64,000 nucleotides of DNA, from the NCBI GenBank assembly GCA_947493325.1, contig CANLQI010000002.1, positions 434,001 to 498,000 on the forward strand, given 5' to 3'. Positions within the stretch are counted from its first letter, which is position 1, and each line of letters opens with the position of its first letter. A program made the translations under genes and the position numbers. The DNA is from an uncultured Sphingomonadaceae bacterium (GTDB taxonomy: Bacteria; Pseudomonadota; Alphaproteobacteria; Sphingomonadales; Sphingomonadaceae). Positions 15,350 to 25,154 of this stretch are shown here, piece after piece. The notes beneath the pieces are model-generated. The model was given only the letters and a program-made list of their open reading frames with translations. It had not been told where the DNA came from and did not search any database.

Positions 15350-17368
15350 TCAATCCCTCAAATCAGGCGCGATCGCATCGGTTTTCAGCATCGCCACCGC
15401 TTCGTCCAGCGACACGAACTGCTGTTGCTTCTCGCCAAGCTGGCGCAGCGCGACGGTGCGTTTTTCCGCTTCCTGCTTGCCGATGACGAGCAGGTTGGGG
15501 ATTTTCGCAACGCTATGTTCGCGGACCTTATAGTTGATCTTTTCGTTACGCAGGTCGGTCTGTGTGCGGATACCGGCGCGGCGTAGCTCCTCGGCGACTT
15601 CCAGCGCATATTCATCTGCGTCGGACACGATCGTGGCGACAACGGCTTGTACCGGCGCCATCCAAAGCGGCAATTTGCCCGCATAATGTTCGATCAATAT
15701 GCCCACAAACCGTTCATAACTGCCAAAAATCGCGCGGTGCAGCATCACCGGCTGATGCCGTTCACCATCTTCGCCGATATATGTGGCCTCAAGCCGTGCG
15801 GGCAATACGCGGTCAGACTGGATCGTGCCGACCTGCCAGGTGCGGCCGATGGCGTCGGTCAGGTGCCATTCCAGCTTGGGCGCATAAAACGCACCTTCGC
15901 CAGGCAGTTCTTCCCAGCCATATTCCTCAGTCGCCATGCCGGCGTCGATCACGGCCTGGCGCAATTCTTCCTCGGCCTTGTCCCAATCCTCGTCCGAACC
16001 GAAACGCTTTTCTGGGCGCAGCGCGAGCTTGATAGCATATTTTTCAAAGCCCATATCGCGGTAGACACGGTCTGCCAGCTCGCAAAACGCGCGCACTTCC
16101 GCGACAATCTGGTCCTCACGGCAGAAAATATGCGCGTCATCCTGCGTAAACTGCCGCACGCGCATTAACCCGTGCAGCGCGCCGTGCGGTTCGTTGCGGT
16201 GGCAGCAACCATGTTCGAACAGCCGCATCGGCAGGTCGCGGTAACTTTTGATACCCTGACGGAACACCAGCACATGCGCCGGGCAGTTCATCGGCTTGAT
16301 CGCCATCATACCGGCATCGCCGCGAATGACCGGGCCTTCGCTCTCTGCGTCCGGCACCTCGTCGGGCACGGCAAACATGTTTTCGCTATATTTGCCCCAA
16401 TGACCTGACTGTTCCCACTGATGCACATCCATCAACTGCGGTGTCTTGATCTCTTCATAGCCCGCATCATCGATCGCGCGGCGCATATAGGCTTCCAGCG
16501 CGCGCCAGATGACAAATCCGTGCGGATGCCAGAATACGCTGCCCTGTGCTTCGGGCTGAAAGTGGAACAGGTCCATTTCCTGACCCAGCTTGCGATGGTC
16601 GCGCTTGGCGGCTTCTTCGAGGCGCAGTATATGCGCGTTGAGCTGTTTCCTGTTGAGCCAGCCCGTGCCGTAAATGCGCGACAGCTGCGGGTTGCGCTGG
16701 TCACCGCGCCAATAAGCACCCGACACCCGGGTCAGCTTGAATGCTTTTGGGTCCAGCTTGCCCGTGGAGGCGAGATGCGGCCCCTTGCACATGTCCATCC
16801 AGGCATCGGGCGCGTCTTTTTCGCCCGACCAATATACGGTGATTTCCTCGTCATCGGGAAGCTCATGCGCCCACTCTGCCTTGAATGCCTCACCGTCCTG
16901 TTCCCAGCGTTGGATAAGGTCATCGCGCTGCCATACTTCACGCACCAGCGGCTTGTCGGCGGCGATAATCCTGCGCATTTCCTCTTCAATCGCGGGCAGG
17001 TCTTCATCGGTAAATGGTCCGCGCTCCTTGGTAGGCGCGAAGTCATAATAAAAACCATGGTCCGTGGCGGGGCCGAACGTAATCTGCGTGCCGGGGAACA
17101 GGTTTTGCACCGCTTCGGCCAGCACATGCGCGAAGTCATGGCGCGCGAGTTCCAGCGCATCATCCTCGTCGCGAGAGGTGATGAGCGCCAGCTCGGCATC
17201 GGTTTCCAGCGGCCGCATGATATCGCGCACTTCGCCATCAATACGTGCGGCAAGCGCTGCCTTCGCAAGGCCGGGGCCGATATCGGCGGCAATGTCCGCC
17301 GGTGTGGTGCCGGGCGCAACATCGCGCGAGGAGCCATCGGGAAGCGTAATTTTAATCAGCTTAGTCAT
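15350..17368 (-). CDS. thrS: Threonyl-tRNA synthetase
   Basis: 672 aa class II synthetase charging tRNA-Thr. The domains appear in order: TGS (1-65, MTKLIKITLPDGSSRDVAPG), the editing domain with HDFAHVLAEAVQ (a variant of HxxxH) and the second zinc-like motif MDMCKGPHLASTGK, the catalytic core with QLMDVHQWEQSGHWGKYSEN (motif region 1), MRLFEHGCCHRNEPHGALHG (motif 2) and HRAIFGSYERFVGILIEHYA (motif 3). The zinc ligands include Cys in MKPMNCPAHVLVF. The anticodon-binding domain (VVATIVSDADEYALEVAEEL) closes the protein. It sits between ftsK upstream and the DUF305 gene and infC downstream, all on the same strand. Confidence 0.97.
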   Translation of the reverse strand: MTKLIKITLPDGSSRDVAPGTTPADIAADIGPGLAKAALAARIDGEVRDIMRPLETDAELALITSRDEDDALELARHDFAHVLAEAVQNLFPGTQITFGPATDHGFYYDFAPTKERGPFTDEDLPAIEEEMRRIIAADKPLVREVWQRDDLIQRWEQDGEAFKAEWAHELPDDEEITVYWSGEKDAPDAWMDMCKGPHLASTGKLDPKAFKLTRVSGAYWRGDQRNPQLSRIYGTGWLNRKQLNAHILRLEEAAKRDHRKLGQEMDLFHFQPEAQGSVFWHPHGFVIWRALEAYMRRAIDDAGYEEIKTPQLMDVHQWEQSGHWGKYSENMFAVPDEVPDAESEGPVIRGDAGMMAIKPMNCPAHVLVFRQGIKSYRDLPMRLFEHGCCHRNEPHGALHGLMRVRQFTQDDAHIFCREDQIVAEVRAFCELADRVYRDMGFEKYAIKLALRPEKRFGSDEDWDKAEEELRQAVIDAGMATEEYGWEELPGEGAFYAPKLEWHLTDAIGRTWQVGTIQSDRVLPARLEATYIGEDGERHQPVMLHRAIFGSYERFVGILIEHYAGKLPLWMAPVQAVVATIVSDADEYALEVAEELRRAGIRTQTDLRNEKINYKVREHSVAKIPNLLVIGKQEAEKRTVALRQLGEKQQQFVSLDEAVAMLKTDAIAPDLRD

Positions 17369-17467
17369 GGGAAGTTCCTAGGCCATAGCATCATGCGGCT
17401 GTCAAGCATGAGAAGCATGGCAATTTCGGGAAATGAGCGGGCAAAAGTGCGTTTCCGGTGCAACGGC

Positions 17468-19798
17468 CTAAATAGGATTGCCCTCCTGATCGCGCAAGAC
17501 TTCGCGGCGACCGACATGGTTGGCGGCGCTGACCAGTCCGTCATCTTCCATCCGTTCGATCAGGCGCGCGGCGGTGTTATAGCCGACACGTAGCTGCCGC
17601 TGCAGCCAGCTTGTCGAGGCTTTCTGGCTTTCGAACACCAGCTGGCACGCCTTGCGGTACTGCTGGTCTTCGGGATTATCGTCGAGCGAGGCCCCATCCA
17701 GCGCAAAGCCCCCATCTTCGGGTTCCTCGGTGACGGACTGGATATAATCCGGCGCGCCCTGCGAGCGCCAATGGTCGGCGACGCGGCGCACTTCGTCATC
17801 GGATACAAACGGGCCGTGTACGCGGGTCAGTTGCTTGCCGCCCGGCATATAGAGCATGTCGCCCTTGCCCAGCAGCTGCTCTGCGCCCTGTTCACCCAAA
17901 ATGGTGCGCGAATCGATTTTCGAGGTAACGTGGAAACTGATCCGGGTCGGCAGGTTGGCCTTGATTACGCCGGTGATGACGTCGACCGAGGGCCGCTGCG
18001 TTGCCATAATCAGGTGGATGCCCGCCGCGCGCGCCTTTTGCGCGAGCCGCTGGATCAGGAATTCGACTTCCTTGCCCGCGGTCATCATCAGGTCGGCCAG
18101 CTCGTCAACGATAATCACAACCTGCGGCAGCGGTTCGAAATCAAGCTGCTCTTCCTCAAACACCGGCTGGCCGCTTTCGGGGTCATAACCGGTCTGCACC
18201 TTGCGGCCGAGCGGCGCGCCTTTGGCTTTGGCCGCTTTGACCTTTTCGTTGAAATTGGCGAGATTGCGCACCGAGATGGAAGACATCATGCGGTAACGTT
18301 CTTCCATCTGTTCGACCGCCCATTTAAGCGCGCGCACGGCCTTGGCAGGTTCGGTCACCACGGGCGAGAGCAGGTGCGGGATATCGTCATAAATGCTGAG
18401 CTCCAGCATTTTGGGGTCGATCATGATGAGGCGGCACTGGTCGGGCGTAAGCCGAAACAATAGCGACAGGATCATGCAGTTCAGCCCCACCGATTTACCC
18501 GCACCGGTTGTACCGGCCACCAGCAGGTGCGGCATGGGGGCCAGATCGGCAATCACCGAATCGCCGCTGATATTCTTGCCGAGAATGATCGGCAGGCTGG
18601 CATCGTTTTCGACGAAACTGTCGCTGGCGATCATTTCGTGCAGCACGATAAAGTCGCGCTCTGTATTGGGCAGCTCGATGCCGATCACATTGCGGCCTGG
18701 AATGACGGCAACACGCGCCGACAGCGCCGACATGTTGCGGGCAATGTCTTCAGCAAGACCAATGACGCGCTGTGCCTTGACACCGGGTGCAGGCTCCAGC
18801 TCATACATGGTGACCACGGGGCCGGGGCGCACGGCCTTGACTTCGCCCTGCACGTTAAAATCATTCAGCACCGATTCGAGCAGCCGCGCGTTGCGTTCCA
18901 GCGCCACTTTATCGAGCACCTGTCCCGTCTGTTCAGGCGGCGAATCGAGCAGTTCGGTCGTCGGCAGTTCATAGCTGCCGAAAAAATCACCTTGCCGGCT
19001 ATTGGGGCCAAGAGTGGCCTTTTTGGCGGGCAGTGATGGCTCGCTAATCTCCGGTGGCGGACGGTTGTCGGGCTGAACCGTCTGGCGCGGCGCGGCCTTT
19101 TGCGCCTTGGGCTCGATAATTTTGGTATCGCCGCTTTCTTCGCCATCACTCTCGCTTTTGCCGCGCGACAGGGAAATCTTTGGCATTTCCGGCAGCTTGA
19201 ATTCCGGTATGGTAAAGAGCGAGCGTTCGAGGCGGAGTGCCTTGAAAACGAATATCCCGCCGGCGACCATAGCCAGCAATATCAGCGCGGCGCGCATCCA
19301 GAAATGGCTCGCTTGCGGCAACAGGCCTATCAATGCGCCCAGCCCGCGTTCGCCGACCATGCCGGTAATGCCGCCCCATCCCGCAGGCATTTTGTCGGCA
19401 GGGCCGCTCGCAAATATGGCGATGCCAAGCGCCAGCAATCCGATGCCGATAAAAATATAGAGCAGGTCGCGCATCCAGCGCGGCTGCGACAGATCACGCC
19501 ACAGCCGCCGCGCAGTGACATATATAAAGGGCAGGAATAATGCTGCTGCCGGTCCAAAGAAATAGAGCGCCCGCTCCGCCAGCCATGCTCCGGAACCGCC
19601 CATCCAATTGTCGACAGGGCCGCCCGCAGCGGTGCTGGGCGAGGCGTCGGTCTGCGTGTAGCTGAGCAGTGCGAATGTGAAAAACAGCAGGAATAATGTT
19701 AGCACCACAGCGCCAATTAACGCGAGACTGCGCTTCATGCTGGCCCGCATAACCGTGCGCCAGTCCGGTGCTTTTTCCGCTGCGGCCTTGCTGGCCAT
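17468..19798 (-). CDS. ftsK: DNA translocase FtsK
   Basis: About 776 aa from the ATG at 19798 (AAAGGA 8 bases upstream); the frame is open 17 codons further. FtsK pumps chromosome ends through the closing septum and activates XerCD at dif. The N-terminal 200 residues contain about four membrane helices (LALIGAVVLTLFLLFFTFAL, FGPAAALFLPFIYVT, LLYIFIGIGLLALGIAIFA, ALILLAMVAGGIFVF). A polar linker follows, then alpha/beta motor domains with Walker A AGTTGAGKSVGLN and Walker B VVIIVDELADLMM. The C-terminal gamma winged helix ends in RQLRVGYNTAARLIERMEDD. The linker is short, as usual in alphaproteobacteria. It is divergent from the UbiH-type gene. Confidence 0.96.
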   Translation of the reverse strand: MASKAAAEKAPDWRTVMRASMKRSLALIGAVVLTLFLLFFTFALLSYTQTDASPSTAAGGPVDNWMGGSGAWLAERALYFFGPAAALFLPFIYVTARRLWRDLSQPRWMRDLLYIFIGIGLLALGIAIFASGPADKMPAGWGGITGMVGERGLGALIGLLPQASHFWMRAALILLAMVAGGIFVFKALRLERSLFTIPEFKLPEMPKISLSRGKSESDGEESGDTKIIEPKAQKAAPRQTVQPDNRPPPEISEPSLPAKKATLGPNSRQGDFFGSYELPTTELLDSPPEQTGQVLDKVALERNARLLESVLNDFNVQGEVKAVRPGPVVTMYELEPAPGVKAQRVIGLAEDIARNMSALSARVAVIPGRNVIGIELPNTERDFIVLHEMIASDSFVENDASLPIILGKNISGDSVIADLAPMPHLLVAGTTGAGKSVGLNCMILSLLFRLTPDQCRLIMIDPKMLELSIYDDIPHLLSPVVTEPAKAVRALKWAVEQMEERYRMMSSISVRNLANFNEKVKAAKAKGAPLGRKVQTGYDPESGQPVFEEEQLDFEPLPQVVIIVDELADLMMTAGKEVEFLIQRLAQKARAAGIHLIMATQRPSVDVITGVIKANLPTRISFHVTSKIDSRTILGEQGAEQLLGKGDMLYMPGGKQLTRVHGPFVSDDEVRRVADHWRSQGAPDYIQSVTEEPEDGGFALDGASLDDNPEDQQYRKACQLVFESQKASTSWLQRQLRVGYNTAARLIERMEDDGLVSAANHVGRREVLRDQEGNPI

Positions 19799-19973
19799 AT
19801 GATTTTCCTTTGCCGTGACAGGTGCGCTATATCCATAGCACAGCTCCATGAGTCCGCGTCAAGCGCCCAGTCGTGCCATATGGCAGTTTTTACCTATTAA
19901 CCGGCCCCATTATCCGGCATTGCAAGTGCGTAGGAGTCGGCTTAATTTGAAAGCATATGACCAGACAGGATAG

Positions 19974-21224
19974 ATGATGACAGATTCAACGGGCAAGAAC
20001 AGCGACATATCCATGATGCGCGATGTCATTATATTGGGCGGCGGCCTGATTGGCATGACTATGGCGCTGTCGCTTGCCGAACACGGTATATCAAGCCACC
20101 TGGTTGAAAAACACGATCCTGCGGCGATGCTGGACAGTGGCTTTGACGGGCGCACGTCCGCGATTATTAGTTCAAGCTGGAATATGTTCAAGGCACTGGG
20201 TCTGGAAACGGTGCTTGAAGGCAAGGGCTGTCCCATCCGCCGGATTGAAGTGCGCGAGGGTACGGGCGGCAAACCGCTCGATTTCACGCCGGATGACAAT
20301 GCGCTGGGCATGATTTTTGAAAATACCGCATTGCGGCGCGCCTTATGGGGGAAGGTGTCGGTGCATGACATGATTGCTGTGCATGCCGGCTCCGGCGTGG
20401 CATTGCGCGATTATGGCGCACATGGGGCTTCGGTAACGCTGGACAATGGCGTGCAGCTCAATGGCGCGCTTGTGATTGCTGCTGACGGGCGTAATTCCCC
20501 CACCCGCCGCGATGCGGGCATTAACATGGCCACATGGAAATATGAGCACCGGGCAATTGTGACTGCCATCACCCATGACTTACCGCACGACAATATTGCG
20601 CATGAGATGTTTTTTGCGTCTGGGCCGTTCGCGCTTTTGCCGATGCACGATACCGAGGATGGCCAGAACCGCAGTTCGCTGATTTGGACTGTGCCCGAAA
20701 AAGATGGCGATGCGATGCTGAAACTATCAGAGCGGGGCTTTCTCACCGAAATGCAGAAATATATGCAAAATATGCTGGGCGGCATTTCGCTGGCTGCCCC
20801 GCGCAGCTCCTATCCGCTGGGATTGCATCATACGGCGCAGATCACATCCAACCGGTTGGCGCTGGTGGGCGACAGTGCGCATGGCATCCACCCGATAGCG
20901 GGGCAGGGGCTTAATCTGGGGCTACGCGATGTTGCGGCGCTGACCGAAGTGCTGGTCAGCGGCGCGCGTATCGGACTTGATTATGGCGATACGCAGCTGC
21001 TGGACCGCTATGCGAACTGGCGCAGCCTTGATACGCTGATGGTCGCCGCGGCCAGCGATAACCTGACGCGTCTGTTCGGCATGCCTGGCCGCGCGCCGTC
21101 ACTCATGCGCAAAGCCGGATTGGCTGCTGTGCAGAATATCCCCATGCTCAAATCCATCTTCATGGACGAAGCCCGGGGCCGCAGCGGCGAGTTGCCCAAA
21201 TTGCTACAGGGCGCCAAGGTTTAA
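19974..21224 (+). CDS. UbiH/UbiF-family FAD-dependent hydroxylase (ubiquinone biosynthesis)
   Basis: 416 aa class A flavin monooxygenase. The dinucleotide-binding motif DVIILGGGLIGMTMALSLAE begins near residue 17 and ends with the acidic Glu of LVEKHD. The DG motif is AADGRNSPTRR and the flavin GD motif is LALVGDSAHGIHPIAGQGLN followed by LGLRDV, the exact pattern of UbiH/UbiF/UbiI/COQ6 proteins that hydroxylate the ubiquinone ring. Which ring carbon is attacked cannot be read from sequence; alphaproteobacteria use UbiL/UbiM-like variants with different specificity. Two in-frame ATGs (19974, 19977) follow CAGGAT. COQ9 and a bc1 assembly chaperone lie within 6 kb. Confidence 0.9.
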   Translation: MMTDSTGKNSDISMMRDVIILGGGLIGMTMALSLAEHGISSHLVEKHDPAAMLDSGFDGRTSAIISSSWNMFKALGLETVLEGKGCPIRRIEVREGTGGKPLDFTPDDNALGMIFENTALRRALWGKVSVHDMIAVHAGSGVALRDYGAHGASVTLDNGVQLNGALVIAADGRNSPTRRDAGINMATWKYEHRAIVTAITHDLPHDNIAHEMFFASGPFALLPMHDTEDGQNRSSLIWTVPEKDGDAMLKLSERGFLTEMQKYMQNMLGGISLAAPRSSYPLGLHHTAQITSNRLALVGDSAHGIHPIAGQGLNLGLRDVAALTEVLVSGARIGLDYGDTQLLDRYANWRSLDTLMVAAASDNLTRLFGMPGRAPSLMRKAGLAAVQNIPMLKSIFMDEARGRSGELPKLLQGAKV

Positions 21225-21264
21225 GCCCGGCGCCCTGCGTTGATTTCAGCTCAATGCACCGGGC

Positions 21265-21945
21265 CTAGCCCTGCACATCATCCTCTGTAACCGGCACAAT
21301 CCGAATTTCCACGCGGCGGTTGGCGGCGCGGCCTTCTTCGGTCGTGTTGGTCGCAATCGGCTGGCTTTCGCCAAAACCACGGGTAGCCAGACGTGCAGAT
21401 TGTACGCCCTGAGATGTCAGATAGCTGGCAACGCTGCCCGCACGGCGTTCGGAAAGGCCCTGATTATAGCTGTCACTGCCGGTGGAATCGGTGTGGCCAT
21501 AGACATCAATATAGGTTTTTTCATATTCTTTCAGGGTACCGGCCACTTCGCTCAGCGTTGACTGAAAAGCAGGCTGAATAGCGGAACTGTCCACGCCGAA
21601 AGTTACCTGTGACGGCATATTGAGGATCAGGCTGTCACCTTCGCGCACCACATCCACGCCGGTGCCTTCGGTTTGACGCTCAAGTTTCTTTTGCTGCTCG
21701 TCCAGATAATAGCCAACGCCCGCACCGGCGACTGCGCCAATGCCCGCGCCCAGGATTTTCTCGGTCCGGTCGCGCTTGCCGCCGACCAGATCACCCAGAA
21801 AATAGCCGCCAACTGCACCTGCAACGCCGCCAATGGCAGCTTTGCTGATAGTTTTATTGCCGGTTTCGGGATTGGTGACACAGCTCGAAAGGCCGATACT
21901 GGCAATGGCGGCCAATGTGACACCTGTTTTCTTGAATAATTTCAT
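21265..21945 (-). CDS. OmpA-family lipoprotein with glycine-zipper domain (YiaD-like)
   Basis: 226 aa from the ATG at 21945, which has a near-perfect RBS (AGGAGGAAAACACT); the longer frame to 22074 is rejected. The signal ends in GLSSC (lipobox, Cys near residue 22). Residues 35-95 contain glycine-zipper helices (AAIGGVAGAVGGYFLGDLVG and ILGAGIGAVAGAGVGYYLDE). The C-terminus is an OmpA-like peptidoglycan-binding domain with TYIDVYGHTDSTGSDSYNQG and LSERRAGSVASYL and the final NRRVEIRIVP. It likely tethers the outer membrane to peptidoglycan. It converges with the UbiH-type gene and is divergent from the CorC/HlyC gene. Confidence 0.92.
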   Translation of the reverse strand: MKLFKKTGVTLAAIASIGLSSCVTNPETGNKTISKAAIGGVAGAVGGYFLGDLVGGKRDRTEKILGAGIGAVAGAGVGYYLDEQQKKLERQTEGTGVDVVREGDSLILNMPSQVTFGVDSSAIQPAFQSTLSEVAGTLKEYEKTYIDVYGHTDSTGSDSYNQGLSERRAGSVASYLTSQGVQSARLATRGFGESQPIATNTTEEGRAANRRVEIRIVPVTEDDVQG

Positions 21946-22091
21946 AGTGTTTTCCTCCTGTATATGGCCCCTGTGAGAAATAAAGTGGGCACAAATTGTC
22001 AGGCATGCAGACATGCCGTATGCGATGTGAACGCGCGATGAGCGATAAAGTTCTGTAAAATTCAAATGATGCACTCTAAATAGCTTACTTC

Positions 22092-23405
22092 ATGCCTGTA
22101 CTTGATCCCTTTCCATGGTTTGACGCTTTCGTCATTATCGGCCTTGTTTTCCTGAACGGTGTTTTCGCCATGTCGGAACTGGCCATTGTGTCCGCGCGCA
22201 CGGCGCGGTTGCAGGCTATGGCGAAAGACGGCTCAAAAGGTGCCGCGACAGCCATTAAGCTGGCGGCGGACCCCGGCAAGTTCCTGTCGACGGTGCAGAT
22301 AGGCATTACGCTGATAGGAATCGTTGCCGGTGCATATTCCGGGGCGAGTCTTGGCGCGCCTGTAGGCGACCGGCTGGCGCGGCTCGGGATTGATTCGGGG
22401 CTCGCACAGACATTGGGTTTTGGGCTGGTAATCGGCGTCACGACATTTGCCTCGCTCGTTATCGGTGAGCTGGTTCCCAAACAGATAGCGCTGCGGGCGG
22501 GCGAACGGATTGCCGCCATAATGGCCATTCCCATGGACATTATGGCACGGGTTATGGCCCCCGTAGTGTGGCTGCTCGACAGCACTGGCGCGCTGCTGCT
22601 CCGCATGATTGGTATGAAGCGCAGCACCGGCGATCTGGTGACAGCCGAAGAATTGCATATGATATTTGCAGAGGCCACGCGCTCGGGCGTGATAGAGGAA
22701 AATGAACGCGCGATTATATCAGGCGTGGTGCGGCTTGCCGACCGGCCTGTGCGTGAGGTGATGACGCCGCGCACCGAAGTGGACTGGATTGATATAGCGG
22801 CAAGCGATGCGGAGATCCGCGAACGTCTGGAAACCACACCGCACAACCGTTTACCAGTCGCGGACGGATCGGTGGACGATATTCTGGGCGTTGTGCCCGT
22901 GCGCGAAATTATGGCGCGGCTGATGGATAATGAACCGGTCGATTTGCGGGCGATGATGCGCCGGGTGGAGATTGTGCCTGATCAGGTCGATGCGATGGAT
23001 GCGCTGCGCGTGTTGCAGCAAGGCGAGATTTCCATGGCTTTGGTGCACGATGAATATGGCCATTTCGACGGGCTTGTGACGCCTGCTGACTTGCTTTCCG
23101 CCATAGCTGGACGATTTGCAGAGGATCAGGACGATGGCGAATTGCCACAGATGATTGAGCGCAGCGATGGCAGCTATCTGGTTTCCGGCGCGCTGGCCGC
23201 CGACGCGCTGGCCGATAAACTTGGCTTTGATCTTCCCGATGACCGGGATTATGCGACTGTGGCCGGCTATGCGCTCAATGTGCTGCGCCGCCTCCCCGTG
23301 GAAGGGGAGAGTTTTACAGATCAGGGTTTCACGTTTGAAATTATCGATATGGACGGGCGTAAGATCGATAAGCTGATTGTCAAACGAAACGCTGGAACAC
23401 CCTAA
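22092..23405 (+). CDS. CNNM/CorC-HlyC family membrane protein
   Basis: 437 aa. An N-terminal DUF21 domain with three to four helices (FDAFVIIGLVFLNGVFAMSE, VQIGITLIGIVAGAYSGASL, LGFGLVIGVTTFASLVIGEL, MAIPMDIMARVMAPVVWLL) is followed by a CBS pair (VREVMTPRTEVDWIDI and IVPDQVDAMDALRVLQQ) and a C-terminal CorC_HlyC domain (YATVAGYALNVLRRLPVEGE). Relatives are linked to magnesium and cobalt efflux or resistance; haemolysin activity is a historical label. No strong RBS is seen ahead of the ATG. It converges with bamE, the stops lying only 11 bp apart. Confidence 0.9.
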   Translation: MPVLDPFPWFDAFVIIGLVFLNGVFAMSELAIVSARTARLQAMAKDGSKGAATAIKLAADPGKFLSTVQIGITLIGIVAGAYSGASLGAPVGDRLARLGIDSGLAQTLGFGLVIGVTTFASLVIGELVPKQIALRAGERIAAIMAIPMDIMARVMAPVVWLLDSTGALLLRMIGMKRSTGDLVTAEELHMIFAEATRSGVIEENERAIISGVVRLADRPVREVMTPRTEVDWIDIAASDAEIRERLETTPHNRLPVADGSVDDILGVVPVREIMARLMDNEPVDLRAMMRRVEIVPDQVDAMDALRVLQQGEISMALVHDEYGHFDGLVTPADLLSAIAGRFAEDQDDGELPQMIERSDGSYLVSGALAADALADKLGFDLPDDRDYATVAGYALNVLRRLPVEGESFTDQGFTFEIIDMDGRKIDKLIVKRNAGTP

Positions 23406-23416
23406 AATCCTGGACT

Positions 23417-23914
23417 TTAAGTTCCCGGCTGCCCGCCACCTGCACCAAACCCGCCAACACTGCCAATATTGCCGAATAAATCTTCAAAGAAACCACGGTC
23501 GCGGCCGCGTGTGGGCGTTTTATCGCCATCCGGGGAAATATTGGCAGCCAGCTCCACACCGGTACGGTCAACACGCGCCACATTGCCGGCGGCATCAAAC
23601 TGAACACGCATTACAGTTTGTTCTTCTGGTTTGGGAGAACCAAAGGCAAGCTGTTTCATGCTACGCGAAACGTAATACCAGTCATTATCGCTAAATTGCC
23701 CGGTAAATGTTGGGCGCCCCAATGTCTGCACTACAGATTGCTTGTTATCTACGCCGGGCTGAATGGAATTAATCAGTACATTGTCGACAACATAGCCTTG
23801 ATGCGACTTGATTTTGGTGCATCCTGATAATGCAGGCACCATTACGGTTGCAGCAGCAATTATCGCTATACGCGATGTATTGCTCTTTGGTTTCATATTG
23901 CTCAACAAACCCAT
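23417..23914 (-). CDS. bamE: Outer membrane protein assembly factor BamE
   Basis: 165 aa from the ATG at 23914 (GGAGATTGAA just upstream); 23896 is another possible start. BamE is a lipoprotein of the BAM complex that inserts beta-barrel proteins into the outer membrane. The signal ends VPALSGC (lipobox), followed by the SmpA/OmlA domain: HQGYVVDNVLINSIQPGVDN, KQSVVQTLGRPTF and WYYVSRSMKQLAF, then MRVQFDAAGNVARVDRTG. The C-terminus carries a Gly-rich extension (GSVGGFGAGGGQPGT) not present in E. coli BamE but frequent in sphingomonads. It is divergent from the CBP3-type chaperone gene. Confidence 0.93.
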   Translation of the reverse strand: MGLLSNMKPKSNTSRIAIIAAATVMVPALSGCTKIKSHQGYVVDNVLINSIQPGVDNKQSVVQTLGRPTFTGQFSDNDWYYVSRSMKQLAFGSPKPEEQTVMRVQFDAAGNVARVDRTGVELAANISPDGDKTPTRGRDRGFFEDLFGNIGSVGGFGAGGGQPGT

Positions 23915-24091
23915 TTCAATCTCCGTCAGTCGCACCGTGATGCGTCGATATGTCTTTTAGCTTGGCCGCAATAATTTTGCAGGCTTTATTTTGCGAATGG
24001 GGCATATCGTCCTATATGACAAGCATCAATATGCCTGAAAACCCCTATCATGGGGCGTGCGCATGAATTTCTACTGAATGGTGTTTGAACA

Positions 24092-24610
24092 ATGGGAATG
24101 CTACGGGATTTACTACAGGGCGGAAAGCCACGCGAAAGTGCGGAACTCAGACTGTACCGCGCGGTTATTGCAAAAGGCCGCGAACCGCACTGGTATACTG
24201 CAGGCGGCGTGCCAGACACTATTGACGGGCGGTTCGCGGCGATCACCGGCACTTTGTGCATGGTTCTGCTGCGGCTGGAGCAGGAGCCGGATAAAGCCGA
24301 AGAAAGCGTGCATATCACCGAAATCTTTGTCGATGATATGGACGGGCAGCTGCGCGAAACCGGTGTCGGCGACATGATGGTTGGCAAGCATATCGGCAAG
24401 ATGATGGGCGCGCTGGGCGGGCGTCTGGGCGCATATCGTGACGCGCTGGCAGTCGGGGATGAACACGAGTTCCGGCAGGTGGTCGCCCGCAATTTCTATG
24501 AAAAAGAGCCTGCGGAAGCCGCGCTTGTGCACAGTTCGGATGCGTTGCTCGGGTTTTACCAGCATCTGGTGACGACAGATATTGCCGATATTATGGCTGC
24601 GCGTATCTGA
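24092..24610 (+). CDS. Ubiquinol-cytochrome c chaperone family protein (CBP3-like)
   Basis: 172 aa. The pattern WYTAGGVPDTIDGRFAAITG, then LCMVLLRLEQEPDKAEESVH and ITEIFVDDMDGQLRETGVGD with KHIGKMMGALGGRLGAYRDA, matches the Ubiq_cyt_C_chap domain of yeast Cbp3, which helps produce and assemble cytochrome b of the bc1 complex. In alphaproteobacteria it nearly always precedes yceD, as it does here 10 bp away, with divergent bamE behind it. A role in bc1 biogenesis is inferred from homology. Confidence 0.9.
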   Translation: MGMLRDLLQGGKPRESAELRLYRAVIAKGREPHWYTAGGVPDTIDGRFAAITGTLCMVLLRLEQEPDKAEESVHITEIFVDDMDGQLRETGVGDMMVGKHIGKMMGALGGRLGAYRDALAVGDEHEFRQVVARNFYEKEPAEAALVHSSDALLGFYQHLVTTDIADIMAARI

Positions 24611-24620
24611 GGACAATTAT

Positions 24621-25154
24621 ATGGAAAATATTGCGCCCGAATTCAGCCGCCTTGTTGATATCCGCGATGCGGATGGCAAAGCCCGCCAATTTACGGCGAG
24701 CGCGCAAGAATGCCCTGCTCTGGCGGAAAGGTTCGGACTTGCCGGACTCGATAGTCTTGTGGCGGATGTGACGCTCTCCGGCGAAAATGCGGCGATTGTG
24801 ATGCGCGGTACTCTCACCGCTGAAATCCGGCAGATATGCAGCATCACTGCCGAGGAATTTTCGACTGTGCTTGCTGAAGATATTGAAATCCGCTTTGAGC
24901 CAGAGCTCGAGGGCGCAGAGGAAATCGTTCCTGACGAAGAAATCGAGCTTACCGAACAGGATTTTGATGTCGAATATTATACCGGCGATAAAATCGATAT
25001 CGGCGAAGCGATTGCGCAGAGCCTAGCGATTGCACTTGATCCATATCCGCGCGGCCCCGATGCCGATGAGGCGGAGGCGCGCGCCAATATATCAACGCCA
25101 GAAGATAACAGTCCGTTCGCGGCGCTTAAGGATTTGGGAAAGAAAGATTCCTAA
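24621..25154 (+). CDS. yceD: YceD family (DUF177) protein
   Basis: 177 aa from the ATG at 24621, with TGAGGA about 7 bases upstream; a longer frame inside the previous gene is rejected. DUF177 core features are present: [20 protein letters not shown], the acidic [20 protein letters not shown] and [20 protein letters not shown] with PYPRGPDAD. In E. coli YceD supports 23S rRNA accumulation, and in most bacteria the gene precedes rpmF; here ssb follows convergently instead, with the stops overlapping by about 4 bp. The cysteine of the usual CxxC-like position is single (RQICS). Confidence 0.88.
   Translation: MENIAPEFSRLVDIRDADGKARQFTASAQECPALAERFGLAGLDSLVADVTLSGENAAIVMRGTLTAEIRQICSITAEEFSTVLAEDIEIRFEPELEGAEEIVPDEEIELTEQDFDVEYYTGDKIDIGEAIAQSLAIALDPYPRGPDADEAEARANISTPEDNSPFAALKDLGKKDS

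Noticed and set aside
16421-17593. Long plus-strand open frame (390 codons) opposite thrS
   Set aside because: It is the antisense shadow of thrS and extends past its start. The peptide has no domain pattern and thrS is certain on the other strand.
21200-21285. Hairpin GCCCGG ... CCGGGC between UbiH-type and OmpA genes as a terminator
   Set aside because: The loop is about 28 nt, the stem only 6 bp and no T-tract follows on either strand.
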